From: Lysobacter arenosi | GTDB lineage: Bacteria; Pseudomonadota; Gammaproteobacteria; Xanthomonadales; Xanthomonadaceae | Length of the DNA stretch: 64,000 nucleotides | Assembly: GCF_016613475.2 (NCBI RefSeq) | Contig: NZ_CP071517.1 | Location: 558,001 to 622,000 of the forward strand | Reading direction: 5' to 3' | In this document: positions 16,030 to 23,993 of the stretch, piece by piece | Layout of the letters: each line of letters opens with the position of its first letter | Numbering within the stretch: position 1 is the stretch's first letter | The notes under the pieces: model-generated | Seen by the model: only the letters and a program-made list of their open reading frames with translations | What the model was told of the DNA's origin: nothing | Databases searched by the model: none | Translations under genes and position numbers: made by a program

Positions 16030-17167
16030 GCGTCTTCCCCTGCAGCCGCAGGTAGAGATCGAGGTAACGCGCGGCCATCGACTGGGCGCCATGGTGTTCA
16101 CGCGCGTACCGACGCGCAGGAAGGTCGACGCGTCGTGGCAGCGACGCCGCTTCGGCGAGCGCCACCTGCAGGGCGTCGCGGTCACCGGCGGGCACCAGCC
16201 TTCCATGTTCGGCGTGGGCGAGCAGGCGAGGTATGTCGCCCACGGCACTGGCCATGACCGGAATGCCGCAGGCCATCGCTTCCAGAACCACCAGCGGCAT
16301 GCCCTCGGTCAGCGATGGCAGGACCAGGCAATCGATCAACGCGTAGATCGCGCCCATGTGGTCGTGGCTGCCCAGAAAGCGCACCTGCGTGCCCAGCCCC
16401 AGTTCTTCTGCCAGCCGTTCCAGCGATCCACGTTCCGGACCGTCGCCGACCAGCAGCAGGACGGCACCGGGCGCCTGCCGCGCCACCGGTGCGAACGCCT
16501 GCAGCAGCATCGCCAGGTTCTTCTCCGGCGACAGCCGCGCCACGGCGCCGAACACGCGTGCGTCGCCGGGGATGCCCAGTTCGTCGCGCAGCATGGCTGC
16601 GCCGTTGGCGTCGGCGACGGGAAAGTCGATGCCGTTGTCGATGCAATGGACTCGCGAACGCGGCACGCCGGCGTCGACGAGGCGCGCGACCTGGTCGGCC
16701 GACACCGCTACCAGTGCATCGAAGCGACGCAGCAGGGCCAGCTCAAGGCGTGCGTACAGGCGTAGCGACGAGGTGCCCTCGACCCAGCCATGCAGCGTGG
16801 CCACCAGGTGCGCCGGTTGCGCGCGCGTGGCCAGCCAGGCGTAGAACGCGCTCTTGTAGTCATGGCTGTGCACGATCGCGCCCGGCCCCGCGGCGGAGAT
16901 CTGCCCGGCCAGCGCGGTGACGGTGCCAAGATCGATGCGGCCGCGGCAGGGCAGCAGCAGTGCGTCATGGCCGGCGGCGCTGGCGGTTTCATGCAGCGGC
17001 TGGCCGTGCATGCGGTAGTTGTTGATGCTGAGCAGGCGGCTGCGCACGCCGGCGCGGGCCAGTCCACGATCCAGCGCCAGCACCATGCGATCGGCGCCGT
17101 AGAGTCCTGCGCTGGAGCGAAGCTGGAGCGTGGACAGCACCGGTGCGTGCGTGGCCGGCGCGTTCAT
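16010..17167 (-). CDS. GT4-family glycosyltransferase
   Basis: This 385-residue GT-B glycosyltransferase has an N-terminal acceptor domain with LQLRSSAGLYGADRM and HSHDYKSAFYAW. A C-terminal donor domain follows with ARLSPEKNLAMLLQAF, LLVGDGPERGSLE and the motif PSLTEGMPLVVLEAMACGIP, whose E(x7)E glutamates are intact. It should use a nucleotide-sugar donor and retain anomeric configuration. The start ATG at 17167 overlaps the stop of the preceding GT4 gene by four bases, and its 3' end overlaps the ligase/polymerase gene by 20. The sugar specificity cannot be read. Confidence 0.89.
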   Translation of the reverse strand: MNAPATHAPVLSTLQLRSSAGLYGADRMVLALDRGLARAGVRSRLLSINNYRMHGQPLHETASAAGHDALLLPCRGRIDLGTVTALAGQISAAGPGAIVHSHDYKSAFYAWLATRAQPAHLVATLHGWVEGTSSLRLYARLELALLRRFDALVAVSADQVARLVDAGVPRSRVHCIDNGIDFPVADANGAAMLRDELGIPGDARVFGAVARLSPEKNLAMLLQAFAPVARQAPGAVLLLVGDGPERGSLERLAEELGLGTQVRFLGSHDHMGAIYALIDCLVLPSLTEGMPLVVLEAMACGIPVMASAVGDIPRLLAHAEHGRLVPAGDRDALQVALAEAASLPRRVDLPARRYAREHHGAQSMAARYLDLYLRLQGKTHDRRAS

Positions 17168-18372
17168 GGCCGGGCCAGCAGGTGGCGGTAGAGCTGGTCG
17201 AAGGCGTGGACCATTGCGTCCAGCGAGAATTCCCGCTCGACGCGGGCGCGCGCGGCCATGCCCATGCGCCTGGCCATGTGCTGCGAACGCCCGAGCGTCT
17301 GCATGGCGGCCGCCAGCGACAGCGGGTCACGCGGAGGCACCAGCAGCCCGGTGGTTTCATGCTGGACCAAGTGCAGGTTGCCGCCGACCGCGGTGGCGAT
17401 CACAGGCAGCGCACAGGCCATGGCTTCGAGGAGGGCGTTGGACATGCCCTCGCTGGATGAGGCGAGCACCACCGCGTCGAGCGCCGGCAGCAGGGTGTCG
17501 ACATCGTCGCGGAAGTTGAGCAGGGTCACCGCTTCGGTGATGTGCAGGGCGGCGATGTGCGAACGGATCTCGCCCAGCAGCGGGCCGTCGCCGATCAGGA
17601 CCAGCCGTGCCTGCGGCAGCGATTGATGCACCCGTGCGAAGGCGTCGATCAGGTCGGCATGGCGCTTGACCTCGGTCAGCCGGGCAATGCAGCCGAACAC
17701 GATGGCGTCCTCATCCAGTCCGAGCGCGCGGCGGCTGTCGAGCCGCGACTGGTAGGTGGACGGGCAATAGCGCCGGGTATCGACGCCGTTGGGAATCCAG
17801 ACCATGCGCAATGCGTCGAGCTGCTCGCATTCGGCCAGGCCCGTCAGGATCTGCCGTGCCGGCGCCACCACGCGGTCGAAGCGCGGATTGAGCATCCGGA
17901 ACACCCGCGCCAACCGGGCACTCTTCTTGAAGCCCATGTCACGGCGGTTGGAGATGCGTACGCCGCCGGCACGCCGCGGAAGCAGCGCATTGAGCAGGTC
18001 GGCCTTCTCGTGCTGGGACTGGACGATGTCGAAGTGTTCTTCGCGCAGCATGGAGCGCAGCGCCTTCCATGCGCGAAGTCCGCTGACGTCGTAGACCGCA
18101 TGCACCGGCAGCGCCCGCAATTGCACGTGCGGCAGCTGCCGGGCCGGTTGGCCGTTCGCCGGCATGCTTGCGCCGTGGAGCTGCACCAGGGTGATCCGAT
18201 AGCGATCCCGCGGCAGCCGCGAGGCCAGGTTCAGCAGGAAGCGCTCGCTGCCACCCGGTGCCAATACCGCCGTGTCGGTCAGCAGCAACAGCCGGATGCG
18301 CCTGTCACCGCTGCCGGCAACCGCCGTGTCAGCGGGTATAGCGAACGCTGAAGATGGCGGCATTCTCGTCAT
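17164..18372 (-). CDS. GT4-family glycosyltransferase
   Basis: This 402-residue GT-B enzyme has RLLLLTDTAVLAPGGSERFL near residue 26 (nucleotide-sugar enzymes of this class usually begin with a Gly-rich GG.ER motif) and, in the donor half, ARLTEVKRHADLIDAF, LIGDGPLLGEI and LASSSEGMSNALLEAMACALP with both conserved glutamates. The start at 18372 places the first 44 bases inside the 3' end of the upstream barrel-protein gene; the ATG at 18363 is an alternative. It is the first of two consecutive GT4 genes, suggesting successive sugar additions. Confidence 0.88.
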   Translation of the reverse strand: MTRMPPSSAFAIPADTAVAGSGDRRIRLLLLTDTAVLAPGGSERFLLNLASRLPRDRYRITLVQLHGASMPANGQPARQLPHVQLRALPVHAVYDVSGLRAWKALRSMLREEHFDIVQSQHEKADLLNALLPRRAGGVRISNRRDMGFKKSARLARVFRMLNPRFDRVVAPARQILTGLAECEQLDALRMVWIPNGVDTRRYCPSTYQSRLDSRRALGLDEDAIVFGCIARLTEVKRHADLIDAFARVHQSLPQARLVLIGDGPLLGEIRSHIAALHITEAVTLLNFRDDVDTLLPALDAVVLASSSEGMSNALLEAMACALPVIATAVGGNLHLVQHETTGLLVPPRDPLSLAAAMQTLGRSQHMARRMGMAARARVEREFSLDAMVHAFDQLYRHLLARP

Positions 18373-19666
18373 AACTGGCTTCGGGTACGTTGCTGTTGCG
18401 TTCCTGGTGGCGCAGGTCGATCGACGCGCTCCAGTTGCGGGTGAAGATCTTGATCAGGCTCAGGTACGCAGCGAAATCGTCGTCGTCGCGATCGAACGTG
18501 TCGAAATCGCGGTAGCTGCGCGAGAGCAGGCAGGTCAGGTGCAGCATCGGCTGGATGCGCCATGTGGCTCCCATGCCAACGCCGTAGCTGCCTTCGCTTT
18601 CGACGGTCGGATCGAGGTACTCGTTGTTCTCGTAATAGGGACCGATGGCGAAGTCGTAGCGCTCACCGGTGAAGCGATAGTCGAATTCCACGCGCCGTTG
18701 CTTGTAGATGTCCGGGCCGATCAGCAGGTCGTTTGCGGCCTGGTCGCTCGGCGGCGGTGCCACGACGGTCGGCGAACCGATGTCGTCGGAGCGGGTGATC
18801 AGCTCCTGCGCGGCATCCGAGAACTGGTAGTAGAGCGCGCCGTTGAACGTGCTGCGCGGGCTGGCGCGCCAAGTCAGGACGCCGCGGACGAGCGGCGAGG
18901 ACTGTTCGCCGTCGAAGCTGAGCAGTTCCACCCACGAATAGCCCAGGCGCAGGTTCAGGTCGAAGTTGGCCAGGTTGCGGTTCAGCGTCGCGTAGGTATC
19001 TAGGCGGCGATAGTCGGCGCCCAGGTTGGGCTGGTCGTACTCGACCTGGCTGGCCTCGATGGTGCCGGCCATCCGCGTGGTCTGGCTGGTGTCCTGCCAC
19101 AGGGTGAAGGCGGCGTTGTAGCGGTCGCCGTTGAACTCTTCGGTTTCCTCGGCGTAGTAGTTGTTGTAGCGGATGTCCAGGCGCGTGCGCGTGGCGGCGC
19201 CGGGTCGCAGGTTCAGGGTGGCGCCGGCCAGGAAGACGTTGACCTGCTGCTGGTTGTCGGGGGCGTTGGCGGCGAGCACGTCGATCGGCTCGTAGTTGAG
19301 ATAGTCCTCGACGAGGAACTGCAGGCGGTCCTGCATCGTGTTCCAGTCGAGGTGGCCGACCAGGGTCGCGCGGATGTCGTCGTCGAAGGTGTCGCCGGTG
19401 TAGTACAGGTACTCGAAGCCGCCACGCGCGGTGAGGTTGGTGTTCTTGCCGGTCTGGTTCATGTCGAAGTCGAACAGCGCGCCCAGCGTTTCGGCCTTCT
19501 CCGGGTTGGATTCGGTCAGGCCGATGTTGTCGCTGTGCTCGACGTAGCCGCCGACGGAGTAGTTGATCTTTGCCGCATCGGCGCCGAGGGGGATGGCCGA
19601 CAGCAGCGCGAGGCACAATGCGGACCGCCGGGCCGTGCCCATCGGGTGACGTCGTTCCCTGGCCAT
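18329..19666 (-). CDS. Outer-membrane beta-barrel protein of the polysaccharide locus
   Basis: This 445-residue exported protein has a signal peptide (RRSALCLALLSAIPLGADA, cut near residue 27). The rest is alternating hydrophobic/polar strands rich in Tyr, Asn, Asp and Arg, with the aromatic girdle pattern of a transmembrane barrel; the last strand ends in SVRYTR. It resembles the barrel proteins (BBP2/TIGR03016-like) seen in exosortase-A loci, where they are thought to help the polymer or surface protein through the outer membrane. The start ATG at 19666 has a good GGGAG site six bases upstream and lies 10 bases after the kinase-like gene; a longer frame from 19744 would overlap that gene. 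The exact family is uncertain. Confidence 0.8.
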   Translation of the reverse strand: MARERRHPMGTARRSALCLALLSAIPLGADAAKINYSVGGYVEHSDNIGLTESNPEKAETLGALFDFDMNQTGKNTNLTARGGFEYLYYTGDTFDDDIRATLVGHLDWNTMQDRLQFLVEDYLNYEPIDVLAANAPDNQQQVNVFLAGATLNLRPGAATRTRLDIRYNNYYAEETEEFNGDRYNAAFTLWQDTSQTTRMAGTIEASQVEYDQPNLGADYRRLDTYATLNRNLANFDLNLRLGYSWVELLSFDGEQSSPLVRGVLTWRASPRSTFNGALYYQFSDAAQELITRSDDIGSPTVVAPPPSDQAANDLLIGPDIYKQRRVEFDYRFTGERYDFAIGPYYENNEYLDPTVESEGSYGVGMGATWRIQPMLHLTCLLSRSYRDFDTFDRDDDDFAAYLSLIKIFTRNWSASIDLRHQERNSNVPEASYDENAAIFSVRYTR

Positions 19667-19676
19667 TCGCGCTCCC

Positions 19677-20414
19677 TCATACGCCTTCATTGAAGACCAC
19701 GCCGACGAACTTGTTCGGATCGAAGTTGGCGGCGGCCTGGGCAATCGATGCGGCGGTGTCGCGCCCGTACCCGGCCACCAGGATCACCACGTCGGCGATG
19801 TCGGCGAGGATCCGCGCGTCTGGCGTTCCGCGCACCGGCGGGCCGTCGAGGAACACGTAGCAGTTCGGATGGCGGCTACGGATCGAGTCGAGCAGCAGGC
19901 GCATGCGCGACGAAGAGAAGTACTCGGCGCCGATTTCGCGCGAGGTTCCCGCAGGGATCAGCCGCAGGCCCTGGACGCCGGTCTCGTAGATCACATCGGA
20001 CAGGTCGCCTTCGGGATCCTCCAGGTACTCGACCAGTCCGGTCGGCGTGTCGATCTTCATCGTCACGTGCTGGGAAGGGTGGCGCAGGTCGCAATCGACC
20101 AGTAGCGCACTCTTGGTGTCATCGAAGGCGAGGGCGGTTGCCAGATTCCTGGCGACGAAGCTGCCACCGCTGCCGCTGCTGACCGGTGCCACCAGCGCCA
20201 CGAAGCTGCCTTCGACCGCGGCAAGCAGGCGTGTGCGCAGCTCGCGGAAGGCGTCGACCTCCGGTCGCGAGACCGCGGTGCGGTGGATGATCGCGCGCTC
20301 CTCCAGTTGCGACGGCGTCAGCGTTACAGGCGCGGGGGCCGGCGCGATCGAGCGCTGGCTGCTGCGTTCGTCTGTCGCGGCGCTTTCGCGTTCGAAGATC
20401 GGGTTCGCGCTCAT
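19677..20414 (-). CDS. BY-kinase/ParA-fold protein of the capsule locus, degenerate Walker A
   Basis: This 245-residue protein is related to the cytoplasmic BY-kinase half of Wzc/CpsD and to XrtA-associated tyrosine autokinases. It has the family's EVDAFRELRTRLL segment near residue 52, an intact Walker A' motif (LLVDCDLR, 104-111) and a Walker B-like YVFLDGPP near residue 184. The P-loop, however, reads PVSSGSGGSF (about 78-86), with glycine where the invariant lysine should be. The C-terminus (VVFNEGV) has no tyrosine cluster. It is therefore probably not an autokinase and may act as a structural partner of the chain-length determinant encoded directly upstream, with which it overlaps by ATGA. 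An untested alternative is residual nucleotide binding. Confidence 0.82.
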   Translation of the reverse strand: MSANPIFERESAATDERSSQRSIAPAPAPVTLTPSQLEERAIIHRTAVSRPEVDAFRELRTRLLAAVEGSFVALVAPVSSGSGGSFVARNLATALAFDDTKSALLVDCDLRHPSQHVTMKIDTPTGLVEYLEDPEGDLSDVIYETGVQGLRLIPAGTSREIGAEYFSSSRMRLLLDSIRSRHPNCYVFLDGPPVRGTPDARILADIADVVILVAGYGRDTAASIAQAAANFDPNKFVGVVFNEGV

Positions 20415-21988
20415 GGGGCGTACACCAGTTTCAGGGCGAGGGTCAGTCCGAAGATCAGCGGGACCAGCAAGGCGATCATCGCGGCGATCACGAAGCGTCG
20501 GTTGCCCAGGCGGCGTGCCGGGGCGGTCTGGTAGCGCGGCACCGAACCGATCACGGGCAGGGCAGCGATCGTCTCGATCTGGTGCGGCGAGCGCACGCGC
20601 GGATCGAGGCGGACGAAACCGATCAGCAGCACCAGCGGCGCCAGTGCGGCGGCGCCAAGGCCGGCGCCGGCGACGTGGATCAGGCGCAGGCCCGTGCCAC
20701 GCAGCGGGAAGCTGGCCGGTTCCTGGATGCGGAAGCTCAGGCCGCGCTGTTCGGAATCCAGGCTCATCGAGACGCGGGCGTTCTCGCGGCGCTTGAGCAG
20801 GTCCTGGTAGAGGTCGCGGTTGACCTCGTAGTCGCGCGACAGTTCGGCCATCGTGCTCTCGGACGCGGCGATATGGCGGCTGCGGCCCAGTTCCTGGTCG
20901 AGCAGTCGCTGGCTGGTGGAGATGCGCGAGGACACCGCCGCGCTCTGCCGGCGGTTCTCGGCCAGCTTGCTCTTGAGTTCGCCATAGAGCGGGTTGAACG
21001 AGGCGACGCCGTCGAGCGAGGTCGGTGCGCCGATCTTGCGCGCGTCCTGGCGCGCCTCGTCCTGCCGAAGCCGCTCTTCCAGGTCGCGCAGCTGGTGCTG
21101 CACGCGGACGACGTCGGGATGCTGCTCGGTGTAATTCATCAGCAGCTTGGCGCGCTCGTTCTCGAGCTCGGCCATCTGCGCCATCACCTGGCCGGAGCGG
21201 GTCTGCACGACGTTGATTTCATTTTCGCCGGACAGCTGCGACTGCAGTGCGTTGCCCTGCGAGTCCAGGTCCATCAGTTCCATGCGCGAGGTGTCGACCA
21301 TGCGCCGCAACTCGCCGATCCGGGAGTTGACGTCGCCGTCGATGCCGGGCCGCGCATCGGGGTTGGACTTGCGGTACGCCTCGAGCTTGGCTTCGGCATC
21401 GGTGAGCTTTTTGTGGTACTGGCGCACCTGGGAGTCGATGAACTCGTAGGCGTCGCGGCTTTCGCGCTCCTTGGTGGCCAGGCTCTCCTGGATGATCATC
21501 TCGGCGAAGCGCTTGGTGACATCGTGCGCGCGTTCGGCGCTGGTATCGGTGTAGGAGATCCGGATCAGGTTCTCGCGGGGATTGGAGATGATGGTGCGGC
21601 TGGTGATCTGCTCGATCAGCTGCTCCCGCTGCAGCGGGGTCGGATTGGCCTTCAGCCAGCCGCCGGTCTTGAGGATCTCGTTCATCACCTTGGCGCTGAA
21701 GGCGACCTCGCGCGTGATGCCGGCGCGGCTGACCACACCGGTCGGCACCGCACGGCCCTCCATCAGCGGTTTGATGATGTTGCTTTCCTCGATCAGGATG
21801 GTCGTGGCCGAGTTGTACTTCTTTGGCAGCAGCAGTCCGAACAGCAGGGCCGCCAGCGCAATGATCGCGAAGATCGATGCCAGCAGCACCGGATGGCGGC
21901 GGCTCTCTTCGAACGCCACCGGGACCATCGCCGCCACGGCCGACGGCCGCGCCTCGGCCACCACCAGGTCCATGGATGATCCGTTCAT
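20411..21988 (-). CDS. Polysaccharide chain-length determinant (Wzz/GumC-like, XrtA-locus type)
   Basis: This 525-residue inner-membrane protein has a membrane helix near residues 33-53, a long periplasmic part with coiled-coil stretches (heptads around ELENERAKLLMNYTEQHPDV and ELKSKLAENRRQ), a conserved LSFRIQEPASFPLRGTG motif just before the second membrane region, and a further C-terminal helix at the very end. This arrangement and the FRI.EP motif match the co-polymerases of the Wzz/GumC/TIGR03007 group, which set polymer length together with a BY-kinase and Wza. The kinase is a separate gene directly downstream. The ATG overlaps the Wza-like gene's stop by ATGA. Confidence 0.9.
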   Translation of the reverse strand: MNGSSMDLVVAEARPSAVAAMVPVAFEESRRHPVLLASIFAIIALAALLFGLLLPKKYNSATTILIEESNIIKPLMEGRAVPTGVVSRAGITREVAFSAKVMNEILKTGGWLKANPTPLQREQLIEQITSRTIISNPRENLIRISYTDTSAERAHDVTKRFAEMIIQESLATKERESRDAYEFIDSQVRQYHKKLTDAEAKLEAYRKSNPDARPGIDGDVNSRIGELRRMVDTSRMELMDLDSQGNALQSQLSGENEINVVQTRSGQVMAQMAELENERAKLLMNYTEQHPDVVRVQHQLRDLEERLRQDEARQDARKIGAPTSLDGVASFNPLYGELKSKLAENRRQSAAVSSRISTSQRLLDQELGRSRHIAASESTMAELSRDYEVNRDLYQDLLKRRENARVSMSLDSEQRGLSFRIQEPASFPLRGTGLRLIHVAGAGLGAAALAPLVLLIGFVRLDPRVRSPHQIETIAALPVIGSVPRYQTAPARRLGNRRFVIAAMIALLVPLIFGLTLALKLVYAP

Positions 21989-22602
21989 AGCGTGCGTTCC
22001 GGGACGGTGATGACGTCGCCGGGGGCGACCTTGAAGTTGGTGGACAGGTCGCCGTCCTCGAGGATGTGGTCGAGGCGAACCGCGTAGCTGCGCGTGCTGT
22101 CGCCGATCTTGCGGTACAGGTCCGAGCGCGCCGGGGCGGCGAATTCGGTGACGCCGCCGGCGGCCAGGACGGCATCGAGCACGGTCATGCCCTGGCGATA
22201 GGGAATCGAGATCGGCTGGCGCACCGCCCCGGTCACGCGCACGCGCGACAGGTACTCGTGGCTGCGCAGGTCGGTGAGGATCACCGCAACCTGCGGATCA
22301 CGCACGAACGTGGCGAGCCGGGTCTGGATGTCCTTGGCGACTTCGTCGGGAGTGCGGCCGCCGGCGGAGACATCGCCGATCAACGGCACCGAGATCTTGC
22401 CGTCCGGGCGCACCGGGACGGTGATGCCCAATTCCGGGTTGCGCCAGACCGACACCTGGACGATGTCGTCGATGCCGATCTGGTAGGAGTCGACCGAGTG
22501 TTCGCTGCTCGGAGGCGGCGCGCCGGCAGTGTTGCCGGAGGAGGCGCACGCGGAAATCAACAGCAACAGGCCTACGGTCTGGAAGATCTGGATCAAGCGC
22601 AT
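21985..22602 (-). CDS. Wza-type polysaccharide export lipoprotein
   Basis: This 205-residue lipoprotein has a signal peptide with lipobox ISAC (cysteine near residue 19), a poly_export domain starting at SYQIGIDDIVQVSVWRNPE near residue 38, and an SLBB-like segment (VRVTGAVRQPISIPYRQGMT) in the second half. It should form the outer-membrane or periplasmic channel ring for polysaccharide export. The ATG at 22602 is preceded by a strong AAGGGGGG ribosome site; the longer frame from 22632 is not needed. It is the first gene of the - strand operon and is followed by the chain-length determinant with an ATGA overlap. Wza of E. coli is longer (about 380 residues); this short form is typical of exosortase-A type loci. 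Confidence 0.9.
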   Translation of the reverse strand: MRLIQIFQTVGLLLLISACASSGNTAGAPPPSSEHSVDSYQIGIDDIVQVSVWRNPELGITVPVRPDGKISVPLIGDVSAGGRTPDEVAKDIQTRLATFVRDPQVAVILTDLRSHEYLSRVRVTGAVRQPISIPYRQGMTVLDAVLAAGGVTEFAAPARSDLYRKIGDSTRSYAVRLDHILEDGDLSTNFKVAPGDVITVPERTL

Positions 22603-22911
22603 GGCAATAAGCCCCCCTTGCATTCGTGTCATTCCAACGGCGTGAAGTGCCCAATCCGGCCATCGCCCGACCGGAGCAAGGGGGGGTGGTTGCCCTCACC
22701 GGAGCACTTTTGCCGAATCCAGTGCGAGCAATGCGTGTCCGCATTCGCACGGTCGTTGCCGGTGCCGGAAATGCCGGTGTTCTGCGTTGAAAAGATCAGG
22801 ACGGAGGATTGCCCGACGTCTGGGGAGCAGCCTGCCGGGATCGCGGTGCAGGGTGCCGGTGCAAACCAACACCGTCGGGACATCACCGTCGAGGCCCGGC
22901 CAGGACATCCA
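22603..22911. other. Divergent intergenic region between wza-like gene and galE
   Basis: These 309 bases separate the first gene of the - strand export operon from galE on the + strand and must hold promoters for at least one of them. I see the wza ribosome site at its left end and G-rich runs near 22680, but no convincing -35/-10 pair, sigma-54 site, riboswitch or small gene on either strand. Confidence 0.5.
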
Positions 22912-23993
22912 ATGCGAATTCTCGTTTGCGGCGGTGCAGGCTATATCGGCAGCCATGCGTGCGTGACCCTGTGTGGCCGCGGCCATCACGTCGTCATCGC
23001 CGACAGCGGCGTGAACAGTTCGCCGCGCGTGCTGCAACGGTTGCAGCGGCTGGTCGGTGCACCGGTGTCACTGCATCGTGTCGACATCCGCGACCGCCGG
23101 GCGATGGCAGCCCTGTTTGCCACCTACCAGTTCGACGCCGTGCTGCATTTCGCCGCGCTCAAGGCGGTCGGGGAGTCGTGCCGGAAGCCGCTGGACTACT
23201 TCGACAACAACATCGGCGGCACCATCGCGTTGCTGCAGGCCATGCAGGAGGCCGGCGTGCGCCGGCTGGTGTTCAGCTCGTCGGCGACGGTCTACGGCGA
23301 TCCCAGCCAGGTCCCGGTGCGTGAGGATGCCGGCCTGCAGGCGCTCAATCCCTACGGCCGCACCAAGCTCGTCGCCGAACAGCTGATCGAGGACCTGTGC
23401 CGGGCGGACGATCGGTTCCGCGCGGCCAACCTGCGTTACTTCAATCCGGTCGGCGCGCATCCCTCGGGCCTGATCGGCGAGGACCCGTGCGGCGAACCCA
23501 ACAACCTGATGCCCTACATCTGCCGGTCGCAGTCGGCCAGCGCGACCACCTGCGCGTGTTCGGCGGTGATTACCCGACCGTCGACGGCACCGGTGTGCGC
23601 GACTACATCCACGTGGTCGACCTGGCGCAGGCGCATGCCGACGCGCTCGAGTACATGGTCGCGGCCGATCGCGGATTTACCGTCAACCTCGGCACGGGGC
23701 GCGGCATCAGCGTGCTGGAACTGGTGCAGGCCTTCGAGCGTGCCAGCGGCCGGCGGATTCCGTACGAGATCGTCGAACGCCGTCCGGGCGATTCGGCCGA
23801 AGTGTTCGCCGACCCCGCACTAGCCGGTCAACTGCTGGGCTGGCGTGCCCAGTACGACGTCGACGCCATGTGCCGCGATGCCTGGCATTGGCAGGCGATG
23901 AATCCGCTGGGTTACCGCTCGCCGCTGCGCCGCGCTGCCGCGCCGCGCGTCGAGCGTCGGCGCCGTGACGTCGCACGGCTTGCCGGGGCCTGA
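22912..23993 (+). pseudogene. galE: UDP-glucose 4-epimerase, interrupted by a one-base frameshift
   Basis: The protein interconverts UDP-glucose and UDP-galactose, supplying a sugar donor for the neighbouring polysaccharide genes. The first frame starts at the ATG at 22912 with the NAD-binding motif GGAGYIGSH, then the catalytic serine region SSSATVYGDP and the NPYGRTK motif with the YxxxK pair. It runs in frame to NNLMPYIC near 23523. The family sequence then continues in the next frame as VAVGQRDHLRVFGGDYPT and proceeds to WQAMNPLGY. A single missing G in the GG at 23525-23526 explains the break. The gene is either a genuine recent mutant or a sequencing error; apart from that base it looks functional. 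The last 20 or so codons after NPLGY are extra and lie antisense to the end of the sulfatase-like gene. Confidence 0.88.

Noticed and set aside
22603..22660. Sigma-54 promoter upstream of the wza-like gene
   Set aside because: The GG and GC dinucleotides in TTGGAATGACACGAATGCA are 12 rather than 10 bases apart.
23520..23530. Programmed frameshifting in galE
   Set aside because: No slippery heptamer or downstream structure typical of such sites is evident and galE is not known for it; mutation or sequencing error is simpler.
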